A stretch of 64,000 bases of DNA from Actinokineospora globicatena (GTDB lineage: Bacteria; Actinomycetota; Actinomycetes; Mycobacteriales; Pseudonocardiaceae): the NCBI RefSeq assembly GCF_024171945.1, contig NZ_JAMTCR010000005.1, positions 372,001 to 436,000 of the forward strand, written 5' to 3'. Below, one piece after another: positions 43,194 through 51,628 of this stretch (its first letter is position 1; each line of letters starts with the position of its first letter). The notes beneath the pieces are model-generated. The model had not been told where the DNA came from. It made no database searches and saw nothing but the letters and a program-made list of their open reading frames with translations. Position numbers and translations under genes: made by a program.

Positions 43194-44003
43194 TCAGGAC
43201 ATGATCACCTCCGGCCGGGGACGAGTCGTGGCCAACCGGTAAGCGCCGCGCAGTTCCTCGACGACCGTGTCCGGCTCGGCGATGACCCGCAGCGGGTCCG
43301 TGTGCAGGGGCACGATCCCCGCCGCGGTGAGCCGAGCCGCCCTGGTCAGCGCGGGCACACCCGTGCGTGGTGCCCACGGCCGGTGCAGGTCGCAGTCCCA
43401 CGCGAAGGCGACCTTGTCCCACCAGGCGTCGACCACCGCCAGGTGCACATCACCGACCGTGCTCAGCCGCGCCGTCCAGGTGGGCGGTGGTAGCCCTGCC
43501 CGGTCGACGAGGTCCTGCGCCGCCTTGGCCGACCGCCACCGCAGGTCGCGGTCGATCTCGGCGAGCACCCGGCGCAGCAACGTGGTGCCCTGCTCGGGGA
43601 CGTGCGCCAGCTCCGCGTGCAGGTCGCTGACCTCGACGCCACCCGCCCGGGTGACGTCGATCAACTCCCGCACCTGGTCCAGCGTCGCCGCTCTCCTGCA
43701 GCTGTCCACCGCGGCCCTGGCGGCGGGGGTGGTGGGAAAACCCCGTCGCCACAACGGTTCCGGTGGGTGGGCAGTGCGTTCGACGATGACTGACCCGTCG
43801 GCGCGGCCCGGTCGTTTCAGCGGTACCAGCAGGTGCACCGCGCCCTGTTGGGGCACCGGGATGCCGTTGAGCCACAGTGCTTCCCGGCCGGTCACCACGG
43901 CGTCGGGGTGGGCGTTCCGGAATGCGGCGCGAAGCCTGCGCAGTCGGTTGGGGCCGGACTCCGCCAGGAGGATGACCTCCGGGGTGGGGTGGTTCGTTCG
44001 CAT
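43194..44003 (-). CDS. AbiEi-/DUF559-like protein
   Basis: 269 aa. VVTGREALWLNGIPVP then VHLLVPLKRPG and VIVERTAH resemble the N-terminal and middle parts of AbiEi-type antitoxin-like proteins of actinobacteria. GTTLLRRVLAEIDRDLRWRSAKAAQDLVDRAGLPPPTW and VGDVHLAVVDAWWDKVAFAWDCD resemble their Vsr/DUF559-like C-terminal nuclease fold. No AbiEii-like toxin is adjacent, so it is probably an orphan. Assignment is by pattern and moderate. Confidence 0.55.
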   Translation of the reverse strand: MRTNHPTPEVILLAESGPNRLRRLRAAFRNAHPDAVVTGREALWLNGIPVPQQGAVHLLVPLKRPGRADGSVIVERTAHPPEPLWRRGFPTTPAARAAVDSCRRAATLDQVRELIDVTRAGGVEVSDLHAELAHVPEQGTTLLRRVLAEIDRDLRWRSAKAAQDLVDRAGLPPPTWTARLSTVGDVHLAVVDAWWDKVAFAWDCDLHRPWAPRTGVPALTRAARLTAAGIVPLHTDPLRVIAEPDTVVEELRGAYRLATTRPRPEVIMS

Positions 44004-44054
44004 GGTCCCGAGGTAACCCTGGTTCGGCGGGTGGGCGAAAGGGGAGTCGTTGGC

Positions 44055-44085
44055 CTGTGGACAACTCGACCGGTTGTGGACAACT
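44055..44085. repeat. Dispersed repeat with two DnaA-box-like 9-mers 19 bp apart (copy 1)
   Basis: TGTGGACAA at 44056-44064 and again at 44075-44083, same orientation, joined by CTCGACCGGT. Each equals the high-GC DnaA box TTGTCCACA on the other strand. It lies in the divergent intergenic space between the AbiEi-like and YdcF genes. Confidence 0.8.
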
Positions 44086-44182
44086 CGGTCCAGGCAACCC
44101 GGCGACCTGCGTGGACGTCTGACCAGGTGGCAGACCAGCCCGTGCCGGGGCGCCGTACACCCGTTCTGGAAGGATGCTGCGC

Positions 44183-44830
44183 GTGCCTCCCCACCCCCAC
44201 CCAGTCCGCCGGTTCCTGCGCAGGCTGCTCGTCGGCTTCGTGCTCATGGGGTTCCTCGTGGTCGGCGGCACCGCGTTCCGCGTCTGGCAGGTCGCCAGGA
44301 TCGATGATCGGGACAAGGCCGATGTCGTGGTCGTCCTCGGCGCGGCCCAGTACGCGGGCAAGCCGTCCAAGGTCCTCGAGGCGCGGTTGCGCCAGTCCAA
44401 GGCCCTCTACGAGCAGGGCGTGGCCGGGTACATCGTCACCGGTGGCGGCCGTCGGGCGGGGGACCGGTTCACCGAGGCCGAGGCGGGTCGCCGCTGGCTG
44501 GTCGACCGGGGCGTGCCCGAGGACCGGGTGATCGCCGTCGGGGAGGGCAACGACACCCTGGGCACCCTCAAGGCCGTCGCCATCAAGGTCAAGGACCGCG
44601 GCTGGGAGACCGCCGTGATCGTCAGCGACCCCTGGCACTCCCTGCGCTCGCGCACCATGGCCAAGGACGCGGGCCTGGACGCGTGGACGTCACCGACGCA
44701 CTCCGGGCCGATCGTGCAGACCCGCGAAACCCAGGCCCGGTACATCTTCCGGGAGACGGCGGCGTTGCTCTACTACCGCGCCACCAACGCGTCCGCCGAC
44801 GGTATCGCCATCGACGAAGAAGTGGGCTGA
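44183..44830 (+). CDS. YdcF/DUF218 family membrane protein
   Basis: About 215 aa. One N-terminal membrane helix (LLVGFVLMGFLVVGGTAF), then the DUF218 domain: ADVVVVLGAAQYAGKPSKVLEARLRQSKALYEQG, YIVTGGGRRAGDRFTEAEAG, VIAVGEGNDTLGTLKAV and VIVSDPWHSLRSRTM. The family is linked to envelope or peptidoglycan-precursor metabolism (ElyC/SanA relatives). I choose GTG at 44183, nine bases after GGAAGG; an ATG at 44174 touches that site. Confidence 0.85.
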   Translation: MPPHPHPVRRFLRRLLVGFVLMGFLVVGGTAFRVWQVARIDDRDKADVVVVLGAAQYAGKPSKVLEARLRQSKALYEQGVAGYIVTGGGRRAGDRFTEAEAGRRWLVDRGVPEDRVIAVGEGNDTLGTLKAVAIKVKDRGWETAVIVSDPWHSLRSRTMAKDAGLDAWTSPTHSGPIVQTRETQARYIFRETAALLYYRATNASADGIAIDEEVG

Positions 44831-44848
44831 CGGACGTAGTCTCTCCTT

Positions 44849-46147
44849 GTGGGCTACACCGAACAGGACAGTGAACGCCTCTTCGCCGAAGGTCCTAAGG
44901 GCGCGGTGCTGGATGGCGCGCTGCCCGCTGCAAGAAGTCCGTTCAGTCGAGACCGAGCGCGCGTCCTGCACTCCGCTGCCTTGCGTCGACTCGCGGGCAA
45001 GACCCAGGTCGTTGGCCCTAACGAGGGGTCCGAGGTCCACGGCATCCCCCGCACGAGGTTGACCCACTCGCTGGAGGTAGCCCAGATCGGGCGCGGCATC
45101 GCGGATGAGCTGGGGTGCGATCCTGACGTTGTCGACACCGCTGGCTTGGCCCACGACATCGGGCACCCCCCGTTCGGGCACAACGGTGAGCAGGCGCTGA
45201 ACGCCGTCGCGCAGCCCTGTGGCGGGTTCGAGGGCAACGCGCAGACCCTCCGGATCCTCACCAGGCTCGAACCCAAGGTTCTTGGCGCGGACGGCACCCC
45301 CCACGGTCTCAACCTCGCCCGCGCCTCACTCGACGCCGCGACGAAGTACCCCTGGCCGCGACGTCCCGGTCAGGTGAAGTTCGGCGCTTACGACGACGAC
45401 CTCCCGGTCTTCATGTGGATTCGGGTAGGAGCCCCCGGCGACCGTCAGTGTCTAGAGGCACAGGTTATGGACTGGGCCGACGACGTCGCCTACTCCGTGC
45501 ACGACGTCGAGGACGGAGTGCGTTCCGGCCGGATTTCCCTGTCAGCACTAGCGGATCCGGTCGAGCGCACGGTGGTAGCCGAACTCGCTGCCAAGCACTT
45601 CTCACCTGAACCGTTGTCGGTAGTCGAAGCGGCCGCGGACGGGCTCTTGGCCCTACCGGTTGTCGCGGACTTGGTCGGGCACGACTATGACGGCTCCTTG
45701 GGCGCACAGGTGGCGCTCAAACGGTTGACCAGCGAACTAGTCGGCCGGTTCGCCTCTGCCGCCGTCACCGGCACTCGCGCCGTGCACGGCGACGGCCCGC
45801 TGACGAGGTACGCCGCCGACTTGGTCGTGCCGCCGCTCGTCGCCGCCGAGGTCGCCCTGCTCAAGGCCATGGCGGTGCACTACGTGATGAGCGACCCCCG
45901 CCGGTTGGCGCTGCAGGCCAGGCAACGGGAATGGATCACCGAGCTGGTCGCGGCACTCACCGACCGCGGCGCGTCCGCCCTGGAACCGGCCTTCCAACCC
46001 GCCTGGCACGCCGCCCAGGACGACGCACGGCTGCTGCGGGTCGTGGTCGACCAGGTGGCCTCGCTGACCGACGCGCAGGCCCGTGGGTGGCACGCCAACC
46101 TGTGCACGGGCGAGCCTGTGGACAACTTCCGAGCCGACCCGCGCTGA
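44849..46147 (+). CDS. dgt: Deoxyguanosinetriphosphate triphosphohydrolase-like protein
   Basis: 432 aa HD-superfamily dNTPase. [60 protein letters not shown] and [18 protein letters not shown] supply the metal-binding His and Asp residues. It hydrolyses dNTPs to nucleosides and triphosphate. TAGTCT at 44837-44842 lies six bases before the GTG start, so the message is probably leaderless. The first 900 bases use less GC-biased codons than the neighbours. It precedes dnaG at a distance, as in mycobacteria. Confidence 0.94.
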   Translation: MGYTEQDSERLFAEGPKGAVLDGALPAARSPFSRDRARVLHSAALRRLAGKTQVVGPNEGSEVHGIPRTRLTHSLEVAQIGRGIADELGCDPDVVDTAGLAHDIGHPPFGHNGEQALNAVAQPCGGFEGNAQTLRILTRLEPKVLGADGTPHGLNLARASLDAATKYPWPRRPGQVKFGAYDDDLPVFMWIRVGAPGDRQCLEAQVMDWADDVAYSVHDVEDGVRSGRISLSALADPVERTVVAELAAKHFSPEPLSVVEAAADGLLALPVVADLVGHDYDGSLGAQVALKRLTSELVGRFASAAVTGTRAVHGDGPLTRYAADLVVPPLVAAEVALLKAMAVHYVMSDPRRLALQARQREWITELVAALTDRGASALEPAFQPAWHAAQDDARLLRVVVDQVASLTDAQARGWHANLCTGEPVDNFRADPR

Positions 46148-46219
46148 GCCGGCACACTCGGGTGCGAGGACAGAACGCGGAACCTGGAGCACCACACGCA
46201 CCGAGTCGGGAGAAACGCA

Positions 46220-47296
46220 GTGTCGCACTTGGACTTCACCCTCGCCTTGCACCGGGCCATCGCCCCGGACCCCACCCAGCAGGTGTGCTGGTCGCCCTTC
46301 TCGGCGGCCAGTGCGTTAACGCTGCTGGCCAGGGGAGCGCGCGGCACGACCCAGGCCGAGTTGCGCGCCCTGCTCGGTGATCTCGCCGCGCTGGGCGCCG
46401 CGCTGGGCGCGGCGGGCACCCTGAGTGAGGTGTGGGAGGGCCAGCCGGAGCCGACCCTCGCGGTGGCGAACACCCTGTGGGCCGACGCGGTGATCGACAT
46501 CGAGCCGGGTTTCGCCGACCTGTTCGCGGGCAGCGGCGGTGTGCGCAACGCCCCGTTCCAGGCGGAGCCGACCAAGGCGCGGGACCAGATCAACGCGGAC
46601 ATCGCCGAGACGACCCGGGGTCTCATCCCGGACCTCCTCCCGCCGGACGTGATCACCGCCGACACAGTGTCCATTTTGGTCAATGCGCTGTACCTCAAGA
46701 CATCGTGGGAGGGGAAGTTCACCCCTGACGAGAGCCCGAGCCCGTTCACCGGCGCGCGGGGGACTGTCGACGTGCCGACGATGTACCTCGACAAGCAGCT
46801 GCCCTACGCCGCGCGCGATGGGTGGCAGGTCGTCGGTATCCCAGCTCTCGGCGGGGTTCAGGCCGTGGTGCTGCTGCCGGACGGGGATCTCGGACCCGCC
46901 GAGGCGGCGCTCACCACGGAGTCGTTGGGCGCGCTGCTGGCCGATCTGGACTGGATGCAGGTCGGGCTGCGCCTGCCGAAGCTGGACGTCTCCACGCAGT
47001 CGGACCTGACCGAGGCGCTGAACGACCTCGGCGTTACCACGGTGTTCTCTGACCAAGCCGACCTCTCGGGGATCAGCCCGGACCCGCTCTATGCCCAAGC
47101 GGTGTTGCACGAGTCCGTACTGCGGGTCGACGAGCAGGGCTTGGAGGGCGCCGCGGCGACGGCGGTCGCGATGGCCTTGACCGCTGTGGCGACCGAGCGC
47201 GTCGACGTCACTGTGGACCGGCCGTTCCTGCTGCTGGTCCGACACCGGGACACGGGGGTGGTGTACTTCGTGGCTCGCGTCACCAACCCCGCCTGA
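46220..47296 (+). CDS. Serpin-family serine protease inhibitor
   Basis: 358 aa. Serpin blocks: VCWSPFSAASALTLLARGARGTTQAEL, ANTLWAD, SILVNALYLKTSWEGKF, VDVPTMYL, VVLLPDGDL, LRLPKLDV and RPFLLLVRHRDTGVVYFVARVTNP. The hinge EGAAATAVAM (residues 309-318) is Ala-rich, so it should insert and be inhibitory. The reactive bond would fall near Ala-Thr-Glu-Arg around 323-327, favouring elastase- or subtilisin-like targets (inference). No signal peptide is present, so a cytoplasmic target is implied. Confidence 0.93.
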   Translation: MSHLDFTLALHRAIAPDPTQQVCWSPFSAASALTLLARGARGTTQAELRALLGDLAALGAALGAAGTLSEVWEGQPEPTLAVANTLWADAVIDIEPGFADLFAGSGGVRNAPFQAEPTKARDQINADIAETTRGLIPDLLPPDVITADTVSILVNALYLKTSWEGKFTPDESPSPFTGARGTVDVPTMYLDKQLPYAARDGWQVVGIPALGGVQAVVLLPDGDLGPAEAALTTESLGALLADLDWMQVGLRLPKLDVSTQSDLTEALNDLGVTTVFSDQADLSGISPDPLYAQAVLHESVLRVDEQGLEGAAATAVAMALTAVATERVDVTVDRPFLLLVRHRDTGVVYFVARVTNPA

Positions 47297-47298
47297 CC

Positions 47299-47325
47299 TG
47301 TCACGCCGGGCCGGGCTGTGCCGTC
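47299..47325 (+). promoter_or_regulatory. ECF41-type promoter (TGTCACG-N16-CGTC)
   Basis: TGTCACG at 47299-47305 and CGTC at 47322-47325 with 16 bases between, 52 bp before the CMD gene start. The known ECF41 consensus, as I recall, is TGTCACA-N16-CGTC; only the last -35 base differs. The cognate sigma gene is 0.9 kb downstream. Confidence 0.75.
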
Positions 47326-47376
47326 CTCCCCGTGAACGCCCCCAGGCCCCGGGGGCAGCGAGCGGAGGAGGCAGTC

Positions 47377-47943
47377 ATGCCCCGGATCCCCGGCATCGGC
47401 ACCCGTGAGGCGGGTCCCACCCTGCGTGCCCTGTACTGGTTCGCCAAGCGGCGCTTCGGCGCGGTCCCCGAGCCGTTCACCGTGCTGGCGCACCACCGCA
47501 AGCTCATGCTGGCCTCGGCCAAGCACGAGCTGGGCGTGCAGCGGGCCTCGCGCGAACTGCCCGCCAACGTGCGCGAGTTGGCGGTCTACCGGGTGGCGCA
47601 GCAGGTGGGCTGCTCGTGGTGCGTCGACTTCGGCACCATGCTGCAGCGGCTCGATGGCCTCGACATCGACCGCCTCAAGCACATCGACGAGTACGCGACG
47701 TCGAACGCGTACACGGCCGACGAACGGCTGGCCATCGCCTACGCGGACGCGATGACGGCCAACCCGATGACGGTCACCGACGCCCAGGTCGAGGACCTGC
47801 GGCAGACCTTCGGAGCGAAAGGAGTCGTGGAACTGACCTACCAGATCGCGCTGGAGAACCAGCGCGCGCGGATGAACCACGCCCTCGGCATCACCGACCA
47901 GGGCTTCACCTCCGGTGACGCCTGCCGGGTCCCCCAGCCCTGA
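47377..47943 (+). CDS. Carboxymuconolactone decarboxylase (AhpD-like) family protein
   Basis: 188 aa. The active-site segment is YRVAQQVGCSWCVDFGTML, a CxxC of the AhpD/CMD type with the preceding conserved Gln. Members act as peroxidase-linked or decarboxylase-like enzymes. Genes of this family are the usual partners of ECF41 sigma factors (the 'COE' set). The start is ATG at 47377 with GGAGGAGG upstream. The promoter at 47299-47325 and the convergent sigma gene support ECF41 control. Confidence 0.88.
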   Translation: MPRIPGIGTREAGPTLRALYWFAKRRFGAVPEPFTVLAHHRKLMLASAKHELGVQRASRELPANVRELAVYRVAQQVGCSWCVDFGTMLQRLDGLDIDRLKHIDEYATSNAYTADERLAIAYADAMTANPMTVTDAQVEDLRQTFGAKGVVELTYQIALENQRARMNHALGITDQGFTSGDACRVPQP

Positions 47944-47977
47944 CCCCGGTCGCTGACCACCACTGACCGCGCACCAG

Positions 47978-48003
47978 CCACCGGCCGGTTCGCCGGTCGG
48001 TGG
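47978..48003 (+). terminator. UUCG-capped terminator hairpin of the CMD gene
   Basis: CCACCGGCCGG-TTCG-CCGGTCGGTGG: 11-bp stem with one G-U pair and a UUCG tetraloop, 35 bp after the CMD stop. The 238-bp gap to the sigma gene also contains the 8-bp tandem repeat. Confidence 0.75.
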
Positions 48004-48108
48004 ACACCCCGCCGACGCGGTTCACCCGCGCCCCACCGGGCTCGAGGTCGACCCGCCCACGGTTCGCGTCGCACGTGACCCGAACCGCCCCGGCGAGACC
48101 CCATCTCC

Positions 48109-48154
48109 GTGCCGTCGTGCCGTCGTGCCGTCGTGCCGTCGTGCCGTCGTGCCG
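48109..48154. repeat. 8-bp tandem repeat (GTGCCGTC)n
   Basis: Five exact copies of GTGCCGTC plus a partial GTGCCG, between the convergent CMD and sigma genes. The unit length excludes a conserved coding function. Confidence 0.85.
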
Positions 48155-48181
48155 GTGTCGGGTCCGGGGCGGGCGCGGTGG

Positions 48182-49108
48182 CTAGGCCTCGGGGGCGTTG
48201 GCGAGGTCTGGGACGGCGGCGAGCTTGTCCGGGTTGACGATGTCGTAGATGGCGGCGATGCGGCCGTCGCGGACGGCGAAGGTGGTGACCCGGCGGTCGC
48301 GGCCCTTGCCCGCGTCGGCGGCGGGGAGCAGCACGCCGAGGTCGCCGTTGACCAGGACCGTGGTGCCGGACAGGACCTCCGGGCCGTACTGGGTGAACAG
48401 CCCGAGGAAGAACCGGCCGATCTTGTCCGGGCCGGTGATGAGCTGGCGGGCCGTGCGCGCCTTCCCGCCCCCGTCGCCGACGAAGGTGGCGGTGGGGTGC
48501 AGGAGCGAGACGACCGCCGAGAGGTCACCCGCGGACAGCGCGGTGACGAAGCGCTCGATCAAGCCGCGCTGTTCGTCCAGTGTGGCCCGCGCTGGTGCGT
48601 CGGCCTTGGCGACCGCCTTGCGGGCCCGGGTGGCGTGCTGGCGAGCCGTGGCCTCGGTGCACCCGAGGGTCGCGGCGATGTCGGCGAACGGCAGGTCGAA
48701 TGCGTCGTGCAGCACGAGGGCGACGCGTTGCTCGGGGCTGAGCCGGTCCAGCACCAGCAACGCGGCCAGCCGCACACCGTCCTCGCGCACCGCGACGTCG
48801 AGCGGGTCCTCGCTGGTGGGTGCCCCGAGCGGGGTGACCACCGGTTCCGGCAGCCACGGTCCGACGTAGCTCTCCCGGCGCGCGGTGGCCGAGCGCAACC
48901 GGTCCAGGCACAACCGGCCGACCACGGTGGTCAGCCAGGCGCGCAGGTCGCGGATCTCCGATTCGTCCACAGCGGACAGTCGCAACCAGGCGTCCTGCAC
49001 CGCGTCCTCGGCGTCGGCGCGGGTGCCCGTCAGCCGGTAGGCCACACCCATGAGGTGGTCGCGGTGCGTGGCGAACCGCTCGGCCAAGGCGTTGTCGCTG
49101 ACGGTCAC
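48182..49108 (-). CDS. ECF41 sigma factor (SigJ-like) with C-terminal SnoaL-like domain
   Basis: 308 aa. Sigma region 2 (FATHRDHLMGVAYRLTGTRADAEDAVQDAWLRL) and region 4 (LDRLSPEQRVALVLHDAFDLPFADIAATLGCTEATARQHATRARKAV) are followed by a SnoaL-like domain (LIERFVTALSAGDLSAVVSLLHPTATFVGDGGGKA), the defining fusion of ECF41. In that family the C-terminal extension regulates sigma activity in place of an anti-sigma factor. The start is GTG at 49108. A matching promoter lies ahead of the neighbouring CMD gene. Confidence 0.92.
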   Translation of the reverse strand: MTVSDNALAERFATHRDHLMGVAYRLTGTRADAEDAVQDAWLRLSAVDESEIRDLRAWLTTVVGRLCLDRLRSATARRESYVGPWLPEPVVTPLGAPTSEDPLDVAVREDGVRLAALLVLDRLSPEQRVALVLHDAFDLPFADIAATLGCTEATARQHATRARKAVAKADAPARATLDEQRGLIERFVTALSAGDLSAVVSLLHPTATFVGDGGGKARTARQLITGPDKIGRFFLGLFTQYGPEVLSGTTVLVNGDLGVLLPAADAGKGRDRRVTTFAVRDGRIAAIYDIVNPDKLAAVPDLANAPEA

Positions 49109-49174
49109 CCGGGACAGCGTAGTCGCGGGCGACCACACCTCAGGGTGACGTGCGACCCACGGGTGGGACGCGCC

Positions 49175-49180
49175 TAGACT
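49175..49180 (+). promoter_or_regulatory. -10 element giving a leaderless dnaG message
   Basis: TAGACT is eight bases before the GTG of dnaG and no ribosome binding site is present, the layout of a leaderless actinobacterial transcript. Confidence 0.5.
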
Positions 49181-49188
49181 CGACGATC

Positions 49189-51087
49189 GTGGCTGGACGC
49201 ATCCGGGAGAGTGACATAGCGCAGGTCCGTGAGCGCAGCCGGATCGACGAGGTGGTGGGCGGTTACGTCCAGCTCCGCAGCGCCGGGGGTGGCGCGCTCA
49301 AGGGCCTGTGCCCGTTCCACGACGAGAAGACCCCGTCGTTCAACGTCCGCTCGACGCACGGCACCTTCCACTGCTTCGGCTGCGGCGAGGGCGGCGACGT
49401 CATCGCGTTCGTGATGAAGATCGACCACTTGACCTTCGTCGAGGCCGTCGAGCGGCTCGCCGAGCAGGCGGGCATCCAGCTGACCTACGAGGGCGGCGGC
49501 GCCAGCGTCCAGCGCGACCGGGGCACCCGCTCCCGCCTCGTCGACGCGCACAAGGCCGCGCAGGAGTTCTACGCCGAGCAGTTGCGCACCCCCGAGGCCC
49601 TCAAGGCGCGCGAGTTCCTGGCCGAGCGCGGTTTCGACGAGGCGGCCGCCAACACCTTCGGCTGCGGGTTCGCCCCGGCCGGGTGGGACAAGTTGACCAA
49701 GTACCTGCTCGGCCGCGGCTTCGAGGTCGCCGAGCTGATCAAGGGCGGCCTGGTCAAGGAGGGCAGGCAGGGCCCGATCGACCAGTTCCACCGCAGGCTG
49801 CTGTGGCCGATCCGCGACATCGGTGGCGACGTGGTCGGCTTCGGCGCCCGGCGGATCTTCGACGACGACCAGATCCAGGCGAAGTACCTCAACACCAGGG
49901 AAACGCCCATCTACAAGAAGACCCAGGTGCTGTTCGGCCTCGACAGCGCCAAGCGCGAGATCGCCAAGCGGCACCAGGTCGTCGTGGTCGAGGGCTACAC
50001 CGACGTGATGGCCATGCACGCCGCCGGGGTGCCGACCGCGGTGGCCTCCTGCGGCACCGCCTTCGGCGTCGAGCACATCAAGGTGCTGCGCAGGCTGCTG
50101 ATGGACGACGCCTCCTTCCGCGGCGAGGTGATCTTCACCTTCGACGGCGACGAGGCGGGCCAGAAGGCCGCCCGCAAGGCCTTCGACGACGGCGACCAGG
50201 AGTTCACCGCGCAGACCTTCATCGCCGTCGCCCCCGACGGCATGGACCCGTGCGACCTGCGGCAGGCCAAGGGCGATGTCGCGGTCAAGGACCTGGTCGC
50301 CCGGCGCAGGCCGCTGTTCACCTTCGCCATCCACGCCGAGTTGGCCGAGTTCGACCTGGACACCGCCGAGGGCCGGGTCGAGGCGCTGCGCCGCACCGTG
50401 CCGCTGGTGGCCAGGATCAAGGACCACTCGCTGCGCGACGAGTACGCCCGCCAGCTCGCGGGCTGGGTCGGTTGGGACGACGCGCAGACCGTGGTCCGCC
50501 GGGTCCGCGAGACCGCCGGTGTCGCGCCGACCCGCCGGGCGCGCGCGGTCAACCCGAGCCAGGCCGCGCTCCCCGTCGAGGTCGACGGCCCGCCGCGGCC
50601 CAACCCGAACGACTCCGAGCTGCACGCCCAGCGCGAGGTGCTCAAGCTGGCCCTGCAGGAGCCCGCGCTGGCCGGTCCGGTGTACGACTCGATGCCCGCC
50701 AGCGCGTTCACCAACCCCGCGTACATCGCCGTGCACACCGCCGTGATGGCGGCGGGTGGGACGGCCAGCGGCCTGGCGGGCGCGGAGCTGCTGGAGGCGG
50801 TCAGCAAGAACTGCCCGCCGACGGTGCGCCGGTTGGCCAGCGAGCTCGCCGTCGAGCCGATGCCGCTGCCGAACAAGAACGCCGCCGCCGAGCGCTACGC
50901 CTCGGCGATCCTGGCCGCGCTGCAGAAGGAGCAGGTGGGCCGCCAGGTCGCCGACATCAAGTCCCGGTTGCAGCGGCTGTCCCCGATCGAACACGCCGAA
51001 GAGGTCCGGGAGTTGTGGGGGGATCTGGTAGCAATGGAGGAGTGGCACAAGGCGTTGGGCATGCAGGCCCGCGGGAGCATGGGGTGA
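49189..51087 (+). CDS. dnaG: DNA primase
   Basis: 632 aa. Zinc-binding domain (CPFHDEKTPSFNV...FHCFGCGEGGD), Toprim catalytic domain (VVVEGYTDVMAMHAAGV, TFDGDEAGQKAA) and a C-terminal helicase-interaction region (KLALQEPALAGPVYDSMPASAFTNPAY). It makes RNA primers for DNA replication. The start is GTG at 49189 (VAGRIRESDIAQVRERSRI), matching the family. Divergent from the ECF41 gene. Confidence 0.97.
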   Translation: MAGRIRESDIAQVRERSRIDEVVGGYVQLRSAGGGALKGLCPFHDEKTPSFNVRSTHGTFHCFGCGEGGDVIAFVMKIDHLTFVEAVERLAEQAGIQLTYEGGGASVQRDRGTRSRLVDAHKAAQEFYAEQLRTPEALKAREFLAERGFDEAAANTFGCGFAPAGWDKLTKYLLGRGFEVAELIKGGLVKEGRQGPIDQFHRRLLWPIRDIGGDVVGFGARRIFDDDQIQAKYLNTRETPIYKKTQVLFGLDSAKREIAKRHQVVVVEGYTDVMAMHAAGVPTAVASCGTAFGVEHIKVLRRLLMDDASFRGEVIFTFDGDEAGQKAARKAFDDGDQEFTAQTFIAVAPDGMDPCDLRQAKGDVAVKDLVARRRPLFTFAIHAELAEFDLDTAEGRVEALRRTVPLVARIKDHSLRDEYARQLAGWVGWDDAQTVVRRVRETAGVAPTRRARAVNPSQAALPVEVDGPPRPNPNDSELHAQREVLKLALQEPALAGPVYDSMPASAFTNPAYIAVHTAVMAAGGTASGLAGAELLEAVSKNCPPTVRRLASELAVEPMPLPNKNAAAERYASAILAALQKEQVGRQVADIKSRLQRLSPIEHAEEVRELWGDLVAMEEWHKALGMQARGSMG

Positions 51088-51091
51088 TCCC

Positions 51092-51619
51092 GTGAGCGGC
51101 TGGCTGGGCAGGTTCCTCGGTGGCGTCCCCAAGGGCTTCACCGGCACCTTGGAGCGCGAGGAGGCCGTGGTGGCCTCGGCGCCGGTGCGCGACGGCGGCC
51201 ACCTGGTCGCGACCTCGCTCGGCCTGTGGGTGCCCACCGACGACGGCCCGCGCCGGATCGGCTGGCACCTGGTGTCCAAGGCGAGCTGGGCCAGTGGCGT
51301 CTTCGTGATCACCGAGGCCGACGAGGTCGAGCGGGCCGGGGACGCCGTCGTGCTCGCCGACCGCGCGCCGCAGCGGTACGTGGTGGAGCAGCCGGGCAAG
51401 CTGCCGCAGGCCGTGCACCGCAGGGTCACCGGCTCGATCCGCACCCGCCACCGCCGCGAGCTGCCAGACGGGGGAGCGTGGTTCGTCCAGCGCAAGGTGC
51501 CCGGCCGCGACGGGACCGTGCTGCAGGTCCGCCCGGACCCCGGGACCGACGTGGCCCTCGTGCGCGACATCGCCCAAGAGGTCGCCCAGCGGATGGGTGA
51601 AGGGCTCGCGGACGCCTGA
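51092..51619 (+). CDS. Conserved actinobacterial protein downstream of dnaG
   Basis: 175 aa without recognisable motifs. It is rich in beta-prone stretches (GGHLVATSLGLWVPT, RRIGWHLVSKASW, VFVITEAD) and has a C-terminal helix (VALVRDIAQEVAQRMGEGLA). Proteins of this kind follow dnaG in other actinobacteria (from memory); the function is unknown. Its GTG start is 4 bp after the dnaG stop, so it is co-transcribed. Confidence 0.7.
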   Translation: MSGWLGRFLGGVPKGFTGTLEREEAVVASAPVRDGGHLVATSLGLWVPTDDGPRRIGWHLVSKASWASGVFVITEADEVERAGDAVVLADRAPQRYVVEQPGKLPQAVHRRVTGSIRTRHRRELPDGGAWFVQRKVPGRDGTVLQVRPDPGTDVALVRDIAQEVAQRMGEGLADA

Positions 51620-51628
51620 CCGACGCGC

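Noticed and set aside
43060-43200. Open frames through the GATGCCC array encoding repeated Met-Pro-Asp-Ala-Arg-Cys
   Set aside because: The unit is 7 bp, so every frame gives the same repetitive peptide. There is no ribosome binding site or homology; it is a simple repeat.
46115-46130. CTGTGGACAACTTCCGAG near the 3' end of dgt resembling the DnaA-box repeat
   Set aside because: It encodes Pro-Val-Asp-Asn-Phe of dgt and has no second 9-mer at 19 bp.
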